64,000 bases of DNA. Origin: PALSA-600 sp037142875. GTDB lineage: Bacteria; Actinomycetota; Thermoleophilia; Gaiellales; Gaiellaceae. Below, piece by piece: positions 1 to 7,290 of the stretch. Numbering within the stretch: position 1 is the first letter of the stretch; each line of letters opens with the position of its first letter. The DNA lies in contig JBAWZV010000006.1 in the NCBI GenBank assembly GCA_037142875.1, positions 1-64,000 of the forward strand, given 5' to 3'. The notes below the pieces were generated by a model. The model searched no databases. It was given only the letters and a program-made list of their open reading frames with translations, and was not told the DNA's origin. The translations under genes and the position numbers were made by a program.

Positions 1-641
1 GTTGTGCCGGTTGTGCCGGTCGAGCCGCTCGAGCTCTGGAGCTTCTCGATGCAGGCCTGCATCTTCGCGCGCTCGGCGTCGCTGAACTGGAACCGGACGC
101 GGCCGGTGACCGTCAACTGCTGGCCGCCCGCCGTGATCTTGGCGACGATCTTCGGGACGGTGCCCTCCTGGTGCACGGCGCTCATCACGAGACCCGATGA
201 GACGGCCGAGACGCCGGTGAGCTTCTTGATCTGCGCCGCCTGAGCCTGCGGGAACGTCAGCTGCGTTCCGGCCAGGAAGAAGTCGTGGACGAAGTGCGCG
301 CCCGGCATGCCGAGCTTCGAGAGGTCGGTGATCGCCGACTGGTTCGCCTGCAGCACCTGGCCTCCGCCGCCAAACCCGCCGCCGCCGTTGAAGCCGCCAC
401 CGCCGCCCGGCCCACCCGGGCCGCCCGTGTCCTGCGTCGGGGCGAGGGTGACCGTCAGGTCGGTGCCGATGCTCGAGAGCGGGTTGAGCGCCGTGCGCTG
501 CGCCGCGTCGAGCCCGCGTGAGACCGACGAGATGATGATCACGAGCGCGACGCCGATGGAGAGCCCAAGCAGGGTCAGGATCGTGCGGCCTCTGCGGCGG
601 AGAAGCTCGCTGCGCAGGTAGGAGAGGTAGAACACCGGCAC
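1..641 (-). CDS. ABC transporter permease, MacB/FtsX type (partial, C-terminus outside window)
   Basis: The reading frame is open from a GTG at 641 to the window edge. The N-terminus has a basic segment (SELLRRRGRTILTLLG) followed by one hydrophobic helix (IGVALVIIISSVSRGL), which is the usual start of a MacB-type permease. A periplasmic-type domain follows. Around residues 60-80 it holds a run of Gly with Asn, Phe and Pro (GGPGGPGGGGGFNGGGG), probably a flexible linker. An in-frame GTG at 635 is an alternative start. It lies just downstream of the histidine kinase/response regulator pair on the same strand, an arrangement common for efflux or lipoprotein-release ABC systems controlled by a two-component system. 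The substrate cannot be told. The remaining helices and the ATPase would lie to the left of the window. Confidence 0.75.
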   Translation of the reverse strand, partial: MPVFYLSYLRSELLRRRGRTILTLLGLSIGVALVIIISSVSRGLDAAQRTALNPLSSIGTDLTVTLAPTQDTGGPGGPGGGGGFNGGGGFGGGGQVLQANQSAITDLSKLGMPGAHFVHDFFLAGTQLTFPQAQAAQIKKLTGVSAVSSGLVMSAVHQEGTVPKIVAKITAGGQQLTVTGRVRFQFSDAERAKMQACIEKLQSSSGSTGTTGT

Positions 642-661
642 GAAGAAGACCAGTCGCCGCC

Positions 662-678
662 TAAGAGCCGGGTAAGAG
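662..678 (-). promoter_or_regulatory. Tandem CTCTTA direct repeat upstream of the ABC permease
   Basis: On the minus strand CTCTTA-CCCGG-CTCTTA gives two identical hexamers with an 11-bp period, about one helical turn. They lie between the kinase stop (680) and the permease start (641). OmpR/PhoB-family regulators bind such repeats as dimers. The neighbouring response regulator is therefore the likely ligand, and related TCTTA/TCTAA repeats lie upstream of its own gene. Binding is inferred. Confidence 0.45.
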
Positions 679-679
679 T

Positions 680-2035
680 TCAGGCAGCCGGGGTTGCCCC
701 GCCGATGCGAAGGCGCATCAGCGTTCCGCCGTCAGGCGCTCGCTCGGCGCTGACGCTGCCTTCGTGCGCCTCGGCGACCTGCTGCACGATCGCGAGTCCC
801 AGCCCCGACCCCGGCATGCTCCGCGCCGAGGTCGCGCGGTAGAAACGCTCGAACACGTGGGGGAGGTCGTCGTCGCTGATCCCCGGGCCGTGGTCGCGGA
901 CGCTGAGCTCGCCGTCGGCGAGCGACACGTCGACCTGCGAACCAGCCGGGCTCCACTTGCCGGCATTGTCGAGCAGGTTTCCGATTGCCCGCTCAAGCCC
1001 AGCCGCGGTGCCGGTGACGAGAGTCGGTGCGAGGTTGCCGACGAACGTGACCGACGGGTGATTGCGTTGCGCCCGACGGATCGCGTCCTCGGTGACGAGA
1101 TCGAGACGCACGTCTTCGGTCGCCGGCTGCTGAGCCTCGCCCCGGGCGAGCTCTGTGAGCTCACCGATCACCGAGGTCATCTCACCGAGCTGAGTGACGA
1201 CGTCGGAGAGAAGCTGTGCCCGGTCGTCGGGAGGCAGGTCGCCACCGTGGGCGAGGACCTCGATGTTCGTCCGCAGGCTCGTGAGGGGGGTGCGCAGCTC
1301 GTGGGAAGCGTCCTGGACGAGCTGCCGTTGCCGCTTGGCGGCCTCGTCGAGCGACTCGAGCATCGCGTTGAACGTTGCGGCAAGGCGGCTCAGCTCGTCG
1401 CTCCCGCCGACGGGGATCCGCTGGCTCAGGTCGCGGGTCGCGCGCACCCGCTCGGCCGCATCGCTCAGGTCGCCGACCGGCCGCAGCGTCGCCCGGGCGA
1501 CCAGGAAGCCCGCCGCAGAGGCAACGGCCACGCCTCCGAAGGTGACGAGAAGGAGCCAGAGCTTGATGCGCGAGAGCTCGTGGTCGACACCGGAGAGCTG
1601 GCCGACCACCTGCACTGCGTACCCGTCCGAGCTCGGCTGGGTCAGCACGCGGGTGTCCTGCCCGTGCAGGCGCGTGTCGAAGAAGTACGGCTTCCCGGTG
1701 CCGGCCGCGACCGCCCGCGCCTGGGCCGTGACGGCGATCTCGGGCGTCGAGGAGAGGAACGTCTCGGGGATGTAGACGTTGCCAGCCTTGTCGACTAGCT
1801 GGAAGTACCCGCTGAAGAGCGGGCCGCGCTGGTAGAGGACGTAGACCTTCCCGGCGTAGTGGCGGTAGAGGTACCCGGGCCCGTGGGCGATCTGGCCGGC
1901 CTGGGCCTGAAGGTTGCGGTCGATCTGGCCGCGCAGCTCGCCACGGACGAGGAAGTAGACGATCACCGACGCGAACGCGACCGCGGCGGCCACTGCGACC
2001 GCTGCGACGAGAACGAGCCGGGTGCGGAGCCTCAT
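680..2035 (-). CDS. Two-component sensor histidine kinase (HAMP, HisKA, HATPase)
   Basis: 451-residue membrane sensor kinase. Transmembrane helix 1 is at about residues 7-30. An extracytoplasmic sensor region of about 125 residues follows, then helix 2 (about 159-183) and a HAMP linker (RPVGDLSDAAERV). The dimerisation domain carries the phospho-acceptor His245 in SHELRTPL. The ATPase domain has an N box (NLLDNAGKW), a G1 box (DHGPGISDDDL), an F box (FERFYR) and a G2 box (GSGLGLAI). The ATG overlaps the regulator's stop codon (ATGA), so the pair is co-translated; upstream in-frame codons lie inside the regulator gene. The architecture matches MprB/BaeS-type kinases. The signal sensed is unknown. 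Confidence 0.93.
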   Translation of the reverse strand: MRLRTRLVLVAAVAVAAAVAFASVIVYFLVRGELRGQIDRNLQAQAGQIAHGPGYLYRHYAGKVYVLYQRGPLFSGYFQLVDKAGNVYIPETFLSSTPEIAVTAQARAVAAGTGKPYFFDTRLHGQDTRVLTQPSSDGYAVQVVGQLSGVDHELSRIKLWLLLVTFGGVAVASAAGFLVARATLRPVGDLSDAAERVRATRDLSQRIPVGGSDELSRLAATFNAMLESLDEAAKRQRQLVQDASHELRTPLTSLRTNIEVLAHGGDLPPDDRAQLLSDVVTQLGEMTSVIGELTELARGEAQQPATEDVRLDLVTEDAIRRAQRNHPSVTFVGNLAPTLVTGTAAGLERAIGNLLDNAGKWSPAGSQVDVSLADGELSVRDHGPGISDDDLPHVFERFYRATSARSMPGSGLGLAIVQQVAEAHEGSVSAERAPDGGTLMRLRIGGATPAA

Positions 2036-2712
2036 GGCTCGCGGAGGGCGTAGCCGACGCCGCGCACCGTGTGGATCAGGCGCGGCTTGCCGGCGGCTTC
2101 GGTCTTCTTGCGGAGGTAGCTGATGTAGACGTCGAGCGAGTTCGAGCCGTACCCGAAGTCGTAGCCCCACACCCGGTCGAAGATGACCGAGCGCGTAAGC
2201 ACCTGACGCGGGTTGCGCAGAAACAGCTCAAGCAGGGCGAACTCGGTGCGGGTGAGGACGAGCGCCTCGTCACCGCGCGTGACCTCGCGGGTGCCGGTGT
2301 CGAGCGTCACATCGGCGAAGGCGAGTGAGGTTGCCTGCTCGTCTGTCCCGAGCCGTCGCAGGAGTGCGCGGACGCGGGCGACGAGCTCCTCGAGGGCAAA
2401 CGGCTTGACGAGGTAGTCGTCGGCGCCGGCCTCGAGGCCGGCGACCCGGTCGGCGACCTGGTCGCGTGCAGTCAGCATCAGGATCGGCAGCTCGCTCCCG
2501 TCGGCACGCAGGCGGCGCGTCACCTCGAGCCCGTCGAGGCGCGGCATCAGCACGTCGACGATCAGCAGATCGGTCGCGTTCGGATTCGAGCGGAGCTTGA
2601 AGAGCGCCTCCTCGCCGTCACTTGCGAGATCGACGTCGTAGCCCTGCATGTTCAGGGCGCGCCGCAGCGAGTCGCGTACTGCCTGGTCGTCGTCGACTAC
2701 AAGGATCGTCAT
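2032..2712 (-). CDS. Two-component response regulator, OmpR/PhoB family
   Basis: 226 residues. The receiver domain has acidic residues in VVDDDQ, phospho-acceptor Asp53 in LLIVDVLMPRLDG, a conserved Thr81 (LMLTARD) and Lys103 (DYLVKPF). The C-terminal winged-helix domain ends VWGYDFGYGSNSLDVYISYLRKK, a classic OmpR-type recognition region. I chose the ATG at 2712 because the receiver fold starts directly there. An in-frame ATG at 2787 would add a 25-residue unstructured extension. The gene is followed by its kinase with a 4-nt overlap and then by an ABC permease, which is probably a target. Confidence 0.93.
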   Translation of the reverse strand: MTILVVDDDQAVRDSLRRALNMQGYDVDLASDGEEALFKLRSNPNATDLLIVDVLMPRLDGLEVTRRLRADGSELPILMLTARDQVADRVAGLEAGADDYLVKPFALEELVARVRALLRRLGTDEQATSLAFADVTLDTGTREVTRGDEALVLTRTEFALLELFLRNPRQVLTRSVIFDRVWGYDFGYGSNSLDVYISYLRKKTEAAGKPRLIHTVRGVGYALREP

Positions 2713-2953
2713 GCCGCTCAAGGTGGAAGTTAGCGACACACGCGGCAGGCCTTCGGCACGCGGGCGGTCGAGGGCGCTCGTGCTCATCGCGCGAAGGCCG
2801 CCCGGGCCGCCGCCACCGCGGCACCGTGCGGAGCGGCGAGCCCGGGGAGAGAACACGACGCCCGGGGGGTGCGGGCGCCGATCGGACGCAGGCCGCGCGG
2901 CGGAGGGTATGTGGGGGCCTGCATCACGTTGAGAGGATCGTGGCGGCATTCCT

Positions 2954-2982
2954 TTAGAAGCAGATAAGACGCGCGTTAGAAG
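2954..2982 (-). promoter_or_regulatory. Triple TCTAA/TCTTA repeat upstream of the response regulator
   Basis: In the 2713-3119 gap the minus strand reads CTTCTAA, then GTCTTAT, then CTTCTAA, with start-to-start spacing of about 10-12 bp. The outer pair is identical, with starts 22 bp apart. The same TCTTA core occurs twice ahead of the ABC permease. This looks like an autoregulatory OmpR-family binding region. The rest of the gap is GC-rich with no convincing gene. Confidence 0.4.
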
Positions 2983-3061
2983 TGGATGAAGCTTCCGGGC
3001 AGGCTCGACTGTGCGTTGCACCCGGCGTTACTTCCCTTTCGGGAAGAAATACCTATCCATG

Positions 3062-3111
3062 CCGGAAACGTTGCAAAACGAGTGGATTTCCGGACAGGTC
3101 TGAAGTAGACT
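3062..3111 (+). promoter_or_regulatory. hxlR promoter with inverted-repeat operator
   Basis: A perfect 7-bp inverted repeat (CCGGAAA at 3062-3068, TTTCCGG at 3087-3093) overlaps the expected -35 position of a promoter with -10 TAGACT at 3106-3111. The GTG start codon is 8 nt after the -10, so transcript and coding sequence would begin at almost the same point. The decamer GCCGGAAACG of this site recurs at 3529-3538, inside the promoter that leads to ilvB. Confidence 0.5.
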
Positions 3112-3119
3112 TGGTGTGA

Positions 3120-3503
3120 GTGAGTGAGCGGCGAATGAACGACGTCCACGACTGCACCTCGTGTGCGGTTGCGGCAACGTCGGATCTGATCGGGCCGAAG
3201 TGGACGTCGCTCCTCATTCACGACCTCTCCGAGGGGCCGCGGCGGTTCACCCAGCTCGAGCACTCGTGTCCCGGCATCAGCCCGCGGACGCTGTCGGAGC
3301 GGCTCCACACCCTCGAGGTAGCGGGGATCGTGCTGCGGCACAGCTATCCCGAGTCGCCGCCGCGCGTCGAGTACGAGTTGACCGACAAGGGGCTCGCGTT
3401 GCTGCCGATCGTCGAGGCAATGCGCGGTTTCGGGCATCAGTGGCTGATCGACGACCACGATCACGAGCACGTCGCACGACCTCGGCTCGGCGCGCGCGCC
3501 TGA
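3120..3503 (+). CDS. HxlR-family transcriptional regulator
   Basis: 127-residue winged-helix regulator of the HxlR/MarR-like class. The family signature is present: an N-terminal CTSCAVA with two cysteines, then IGPKWTSLLIHDL, RRFTQLEHSCPGISPRTLSERL (recognition helix) and a wing with PRVEYELTDKG. A GTG start at 3120 fits a leaderless transcript from TAGACT. An ATG at 3135 is the alternative and would remove five residues. Some relatives respond to thiol or electrophile stress through the N-terminal cysteine. It lies directly upstream of the ilv leader promoter, which carries the same decamer as its own promoter, so control of the ilv operon is plausible but untested. Confidence 0.88.
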   Translation: MSERRMNDVHDCTSCAVAATSDLIGPKWTSLLIHDLSEGPRRFTQLEHSCPGISPRTLSERLHTLEVAGIVLRHSYPESPPRVEYELTDKGLALLPIVEAMRGFGHQWLIDDHDHEHVARPRLGARA

Positions 3504-3522
3504 CGCCCGAACCGACTGCTAT

Positions 3523-3551
3523 TTGACAGCCGGAAACGGCATGGGCAGACT
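3523..3551 (+). promoter_or_regulatory. Promoter of the ilv leader transcript
   Basis: Consensus -35 TTGACA (3523-3528), 17-bp spacer, -10 CAGACT (3546-3551). Transcription would start at about 3558-3561, at or just before the ATG of the leader peptide (3561), so the leader would be translated from a leaderless or nearly leaderless RNA. The spacer contains GCCGGAAACG, the decamer also found in the hxlR promoter. Confidence 0.6.
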
Positions 3552-3560
3552 GGTTGCGCA

Positions 3561-3644
3561 ATGACGACGATGACGAACAACCACTTTGCGACGTCCAGCC
3601 GGACGTCCATGTTCGTCGTCGTTGTTTCGATTCTCCCCCGCTAG
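3561..3644 (+). CDS. ilv operon leader peptide (27 aa, Val4-Ser-Ile-Leu)
   Basis: A short ORF, ATG at 3561 to TAG at 3642-3644, with no ribosome binding site. It sits at the expected start of the transcript. Residues 18-25 read F-V-V-V-V-S-I-L, so all three branched-chain amino acids appear in one short stretch, with four valine codons in a row (GTC GTC GTT GTT) at 3615-3626. Leader peptides of this kind control ilvB operons in other actinobacteria; the Corynebacterium leader also has a Val run. The C-terminal codons and stop overlap a perfect hairpin, CTCCCCC-GCTA-GGGGGAG (3633-3650), followed by a short T run. The expected role is transcription attenuation of ilvBNC-hom-thrCB-ilvD by ribosome stalling. 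Confidence 0.72.
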   Translation: MTTMTNNHFATSSRTSMFVVVVSILPR

Positions 3645-3764
3645 GGGGAGGATTTTGCCTACGCGGCCACTGACGCCGCACACGCCGACCCTCAGTACGG
3701 GAGAGGTGCGTTCCGCGTGGGCGCACACGCAGCGAGACGACGAAGGAGCGAGACGATGACGAAC
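3566..3764 (+). promoter_or_regulatory. Candidate attenuator: two 13-nt repeats complementary to the Val codons
   Basis: GACGATGACGAAC occurs at 3566-3578 (A) and again at 3752-3764 (C). The Val-codon segment GTTCGTCGTCGTT at 3611-3623 (B) can pair over 13 bp with either copy, with two G-U pairs. A:B would enclose a second hairpin (GACGTCC/GGACGTC, 3590-3607). B:C would cover the ATG at 3756, and B also pairs perfectly for 9 nt with 3736-3744, next to the AAGGAG at 3743-3748. A stalled ribosome on the Val codons would free C. These structures come from inspection only. Confidence 0.45.
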
Positions 3765-4022
3765 CGGACGATCACAGGCAGGAATGGAGAGGGCACCGCT
3801 GCGGCGTTGGCTCCCGCCTGCCCGGCGCCGGAGCACGCCGCAGTTTTCGCCGCTTTGCACGGTGAACGGCCCGGCCGGAGCCTCGCTGCACGTACCCTTG
3901 GCCTGGCAACGACAGCTCGCCGCACGGCTGTGGCTGCGATCACGATCGCCCCGGCTTCCGCACCTCTGCGGTCGCCGCAGACCGCTACGAACACGAAACT
4001 CTCCCAGGAGGTTTGGCAATGA
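3756..4022 (+). CDS. Small ORF in the ilv leader, overlapping the ilvB start
   Basis: 88-codon frame beginning MTNRTITGRNGEG. AAGGAG at 3743-3748 is well placed for initiation. The frame ends TGA at 4020-4022, overlapping the ilvB ATG (4019), so translation could be coupled to ilvB. It runs through the terminator-like hairpin at 3799-3847, so ribosomes on it would melt that structure. Third-position GC is lower than in neighbouring genes and no protein family is recognised. It may be a regulatory ORF whose product does not matter, or a chance frame. Confidence 0.3.
   Translation: MTNRTITGRNGEGTAAALAPACPAPEHAAVFAALHGERPGRSLAARTLGLATTARRTAVAAITIAPASAPLRSPQTATNTKLSQEVWQ
3799..3847 (+). terminator. 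Terminator-like hairpin in the ilv leader (candidate attenuator)
   Basis: CTGCGGCGT (3799-3807) pairs perfectly with ACGCCGCAG (3835-3843). An inner stem GCTCC/GGAGC (3810-3814 with 3830-3834) extends it after a TG bulge. TTTT follows at 3844-3847. It sits about 170 nt before the ilvB start codon, where an attenuator of the leader transcript would act. Confidence 0.5.
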
Positions 4023-5758
4023 CCCGCATGCTCGGCTCCGACGCAATCCTGCGCTCGCTGGAGGCCGAGGGGGTAGAGGTCATGTTCGGCATCCCCGGCG
4101 GTGCGATCCTTCCCACCTACGACGCGATCGCACGCGGCACCAGCGTCCGTCACATCCTCGCCCGGCACGAGCAGGGCGCCGGCCACATGGCCGAGGGCTA
4201 CGCCCGCGCCTCAGGACGCGTCGGTGTCGCCATCGCGACGTCCGGCCCGGGCGCGACGAACCTCGTCACCCCGATCGCCGACGCCTGGATGGACTCGACG
4301 CCTCTTGTCTGCGTGACGGGGCAGGTCAGGTCAAACCTGATTGGGACGGACGCGTTCCAGGAGACCGACGCCACCGGGATCACGATGCCGATCGTCAAAC
4401 ACTCGTGGCTCGTCCAGGACGTGCGTGAGCTTCCCGCTGCGATGAAGGCCGCATTCCACGTCGCCCAGAGCGGCCGGCCCGGCCCGGTGCTCGTCGACAT
4501 CGCCAAGGACGCCCAGGAGGCCGAGTTCGACTTCTCCTACCCCGACGAGGTCGACCTGCCGGGGTGGAAGCCGCCGACGAAGGTGCATGAGCGCCAGATT
4601 CGCGAGGCCGCCAAGGCGATCGCCGAGTCGCGCCAGCCGATCATCTACGCCGGTGGCGGTGTGCTCAACGCCGACGCCTGCGCCGAGCTGCTCGCTCTCG
4701 TCGAGGCCGACAACCTGCCGGCCGTCGTCACGCTGATGGGCAAGAGCTGCCTGCCCGACTCACATTCGCTCAACTTCGGCATGCCCGGCATGCACGGGTC
4801 GAAGTACGGCAACTGGGCGCTCAACAAGTGCGACCTGATCATCGCCGTCGGCTCCCGCTTCGACGACCGTGTGACCGGCAAGGTCTCGGCGTTCGCGCCG
4901 GGCGCGAAGGTGATCCACTTCGACATCGATGCGGCCGAGGTCGGGAAGATCCGCCACGCCGACATCCCGGTCGTTGGCCCGCTCAAGCTGGCGCTCACGC
5001 ACCTGACCCGCGAGGTCAAAGCGCTCAAGTCGGAGCACCCGATCGAGCGCGCCGCCTGGCTGGCCCAGCTGAACGAGTGGCGGGGGCTCTACCCGTACAA
5101 GTACCGCAAGACGGCCGGTGTTCTCAAGCCGCAGACGGTGATCGAGACGCTGCGCGATCTCGCCGGTGAGCGCACCGAGGATGTCATCTGGACGACCGGC
5201 GTCGGTCAGCACCAGATGTGGGCGATGCAGTACCTCGAGTGCGACAAGCCGCGGTCGTTCATCACCTCGGGCGGACTCGGAACGATGGGATACGGCGTGC
5301 CCGCCGCGATCGGGGCGAAGGCCGCCCGCCCGGACGCGACAGTTGTGTGCGTCGACGGCGACGGCTGCTTCCAGATGACCTGCCAGGAGCTCGCAACCGC
5401 GGCTCTCGAGCGGCTGCCGATCGTCGTTGTGATCGTGAACAACGGCTGGCTCGGCATGGTGCGCCAGTGGCAGGAGCTCTTCTACGCGGAACGCTTCTCC
5501 GGGACGCACCTCACCAAGCAGGTGCCCGACTACGCGATGCTCGCCGAGGCGTTCGGCGGTGCCGGCTTCATGGTCGACAACGAGGATGACCTCGAGGGCA
5601 CGCTCCGCGCGGCGCTCAACGCAGGCCGCACCGCAGTTGTCGATGCGCGGGTCGATCCGGACGAGAACTGCTACCCGATGGTTCCCGCCGGTGCCGCGTC
5701 GGTCGACGTGCTCGAGATGCCCGACCTCGAGGGCGAGCGCGAGGAGGCAACCCGGTGA
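4019..5758 (+). CDS. ilvB: Acetolactate synthase large subunit
   Basis: 579 residues. The enzyme is ThDP-dependent and joins two pyruvates, or pyruvate with 2-oxobutyrate, in Val/Leu and Ile synthesis. The N-terminal ThDP domain has the catalytic Glu51 in RHEQGA, followed by a central FAD-binding domain. The C-terminal ThDP motif runs from GDGCFQM to NNGWLGMVRQWQ. An AGGAGG at 4005-4010 sets the ATG at 4019; a TTG two codons earlier is less likely. First gene of a tightly packed operon with ilvN (4-nt overlap) and ilvC, preceded by a leader that appears to sense valine. Confidence 0.97.
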   Translation: MTRMLGSDAILRSLEAEGVEVMFGIPGGAILPTYDAIARGTSVRHILARHEQGAGHMAEGYARASGRVGVAIATSGPGATNLVTPIADAWMDSTPLVCVTGQVRSNLIGTDAFQETDATGITMPIVKHSWLVQDVRELPAAMKAAFHVAQSGRPGPVLVDIAKDAQEAEFDFSYPDEVDLPGWKPPTKVHERQIREAAKAIAESRQPIIYAGGGVLNADACAELLALVEADNLPAVVTLMGKSCLPDSHSLNFGMPGMHGSKYGNWALNKCDLIIAVGSRFDDRVTGKVSAFAPGAKVIHFDIDAAEVGKIRHADIPVVGPLKLALTHLTREVKALKSEHPIERAAWLAQLNEWRGLYPYKYRKTAGVLKPQTVIETLRDLAGERTEDVIWTTGVGQHQMWAMQYLECDKPRSFITSGGLGTMGYGVPAAIGAKAARPDATVVCVDGDGCFQMTCQELATAALERLPIVVVIVNNGWLGMVRQWQELFYAERFSGTHLTKQVPDYAMLAEAFGGAGFMVDNEDDLEGTLRAALNAGRTAVVDARVDPDENCYPMVPAGAASVDVLEMPDLEGEREEATR

Positions 5759-6270
5759 GTCACCATACGATCTCCGTCGAGCTCGAGAACAAGCCGGGCG
5801 CGCTCGTGCGCGTCTCGCAGATGTTCGCGCGCCGCGGCTACAACATCCAGAGCCTTGCGGTTGGACCGACGGAGCGGCCGGACATCTCCCGGCTCACGCT
5901 CCGCGTCGACTGCTCCGAGCACTCGATCGAGCAGATCGAGAAGCAGATCCACAAGCTCGTGAACGTCCTGCGAGTGGTCGAGCTGCGGCCCGGCGAGTCG
6001 GTCGAGCGCGAGCTCGCGCTGATCACCGTCGACGCCTCGGCCGACAAGCGTGCCGAGCTGATTGCGCTCGGCGAGACCTTTGGAGCGCGTGTGGCCGACA
6101 TCGGTCGCGACGCGCTCACCTTCGAGATCGTCGGGCGTCCCGAAGAGCTCGACGCTTTTGAAGAGCTCGTGCGCCCACATGGGGTGCGCGAACTCGCCCG
6201 CACGGGGCGGATCGGCTTGCGCCGACCGGGCCCGCGTCCATCGCGGCAGCACACCGCGGCCGTCTCGTAA
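5755..6270 (+). CDS. ilvN: Acetolactate synthase small (regulatory) subunit
   Basis: 171 residues, normal length. The N-terminal ACT domain (HTISVELENKPGALVRVSQMF, RRGYNIQSLAVG) binds valine for feedback inhibition. The C-terminal ALS_ss_C domain is present (ELALITVDA, LTFEIVGRPEELDAF). The GTG start overlaps the ilvB stop (GTGA), consistent with coupled synthesis of the two subunits. The last 15 residues are a basic, Pro-rich tail with no clear function. Confidence 0.96.
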   Translation: MSHHTISVELENKPGALVRVSQMFARRGYNIQSLAVGPTERPDISRLTLRVDCSEHSIEQIEKQIHKLVNVLRVVELRPGESVERELALITVDASADKRAELIALGETFGARVADIGRDALTFEIVGRPEELDAFEELVRPHGVRELARTGRIGLRRPGPRPSRQHTAAVS

Positions 6271-6288
6271 CCGGAGGAGAACGTTCAA

Positions 6289-7290
6289 ATGGCAGAAGTG
6301 ATCAAGACGGGGGACGTCGGTCTCCTCACGGGCAAGGTTGCAGTGCTCGGCTACGGCAGCCAGGGCCATGCCCACGCCCTCAACCTCGCCGACTCGGGCA
6401 TCCACGTTGAGATCGGCCTCAAGGCCGACAGCACCTCGCGCGCGGCAGCCGAGGAGGCGGGCCTCGTGGTCAAGACCGTCGCCGAGGCCGTCAAGGACGC
6501 TCAGATCGTCGTGCTGCTCGTCCCGGACGGCACGCAGAAGGCGCTCTACGAGGACGAGGTCGCCCCGAACCTCGCCCCGGGTGCCGCGCTGCTCTTCGCG
6601 CACGGCTTCTCGGTGCACTTCGGCCGGATCACCCCGCCGGAGGGCCATGACGTGATCATGGTCGCCCCGAAGGGCCCGGGCCACATCGTCCGTCGTCTCT
6701 ACACCGAGGGCTACGGCACGCCGGCGCTGATCGCCGTTGCGCAGGACGCGAGCGGTCACGCGCGCGACCTGGCGCTCGCCTACGCCGCCGCGATCGGCTC
6801 GGGCCGCGCAGGGATCCTCGAGACGACCTTCAAGGAGGAGACCGAGAGCGACCTCTTCGGCGAGCAGGCCGTGCTGTGCGGCGGCGTCACGCAGCTGATC
6901 CGCTACGGCTTCGAGACGCTCACCGAGGCCGGCTATCAGCCCGAGATCGCCTACTACGAGTGCCTGCACGAGCTCAAGCTGATCGTCGACCTGATCTGGG
7001 AGGGCGGCCTCGAGCGGATGCACTACTCGATCTCCGACACCGCGGAGTACGGCTCACACGCCGTCGGCCCGCGCGTCGTCGACGAGCACGTGAAGGAGAA
7101 CATGAAGAAGGCGCTGACGGCGATCCAGGACGGGTCGTTCGCAGCCGAGTGGATCGAGGAGATGGATCGCGGTCGCCCGAGCCTCGCCGAGTACCGGCGC
7201 AAGCTCGGCGAGACGCAGATCGAGCAGGTCGGCAAGCGGCTGCGTGCACTTGGCCACCGCGAGACGCAGGGGACCGATGGCGTCAGTTGA
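6289..7290 (+). CDS. ilvC: Ketol-acid reductoisomerase, class I
   Basis: 333 residues, the length of class I (short) enzymes. It converts acetolactate to dihydroxyisovalerate with Mg2+ and NAD(P)H. The N-terminal Rossmann motif is GYGSQGHAHALNL. The knotted C-terminal domain has the metal ligands in DLFGEQAVLCGG and the E-rich YYECLHELKLIVDL. GGAGGAGA precedes the ATG. The end overlaps the hom start by 14 nt, so branched-chain and aspartate-family genes are translationally linked. Confidence 0.97.
   Translation: MAEVIKTGDVGLLTGKVAVLGYGSQGHAHALNLADSGIHVEIGLKADSTSRAAAEEAGLVVKTVAEAVKDAQIVVLLVPDGTQKALYEDEVAPNLAPGAALLFAHGFSVHFGRITPPEGHDVIMVAPKGPGHIVRRLYTEGYGTPALIAVAQDASGHARDLALAYAAAIGSGRAGILETTFKEETESDLFGEQAVLCGGVTQLIRYGFETLTEAGYQPEIAYYECLHELKLIVDLIWEGGLERMHYSISDTAEYGSHAVGPRVVDEHVKENMKKALTAIQDGSFAAEWIEEMDRGRPSLAEYRRKLGETQIEQVGKRLRALGHRETQGTDGVS

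Noticed and set aside
764..1798. Long frame antisense to the histidine kinase (and similar long antisense frames over ilvB, ilvD, leuC, gltB and pheT).
   Set aside because: These are expected in high-GC coding DNA. They show Arg/Gly/Ala-rich translations without domains or starts.
3785..3801. AGAGGGCACCGC resembles the conserved T-box sequence (AGGGTGGNACCGCG) just before the ilv terminator.
   Set aside because: The essential TGG of the bulge is missing and no Stem I with specifier loop could be found. The leader-peptide model explains the region better.
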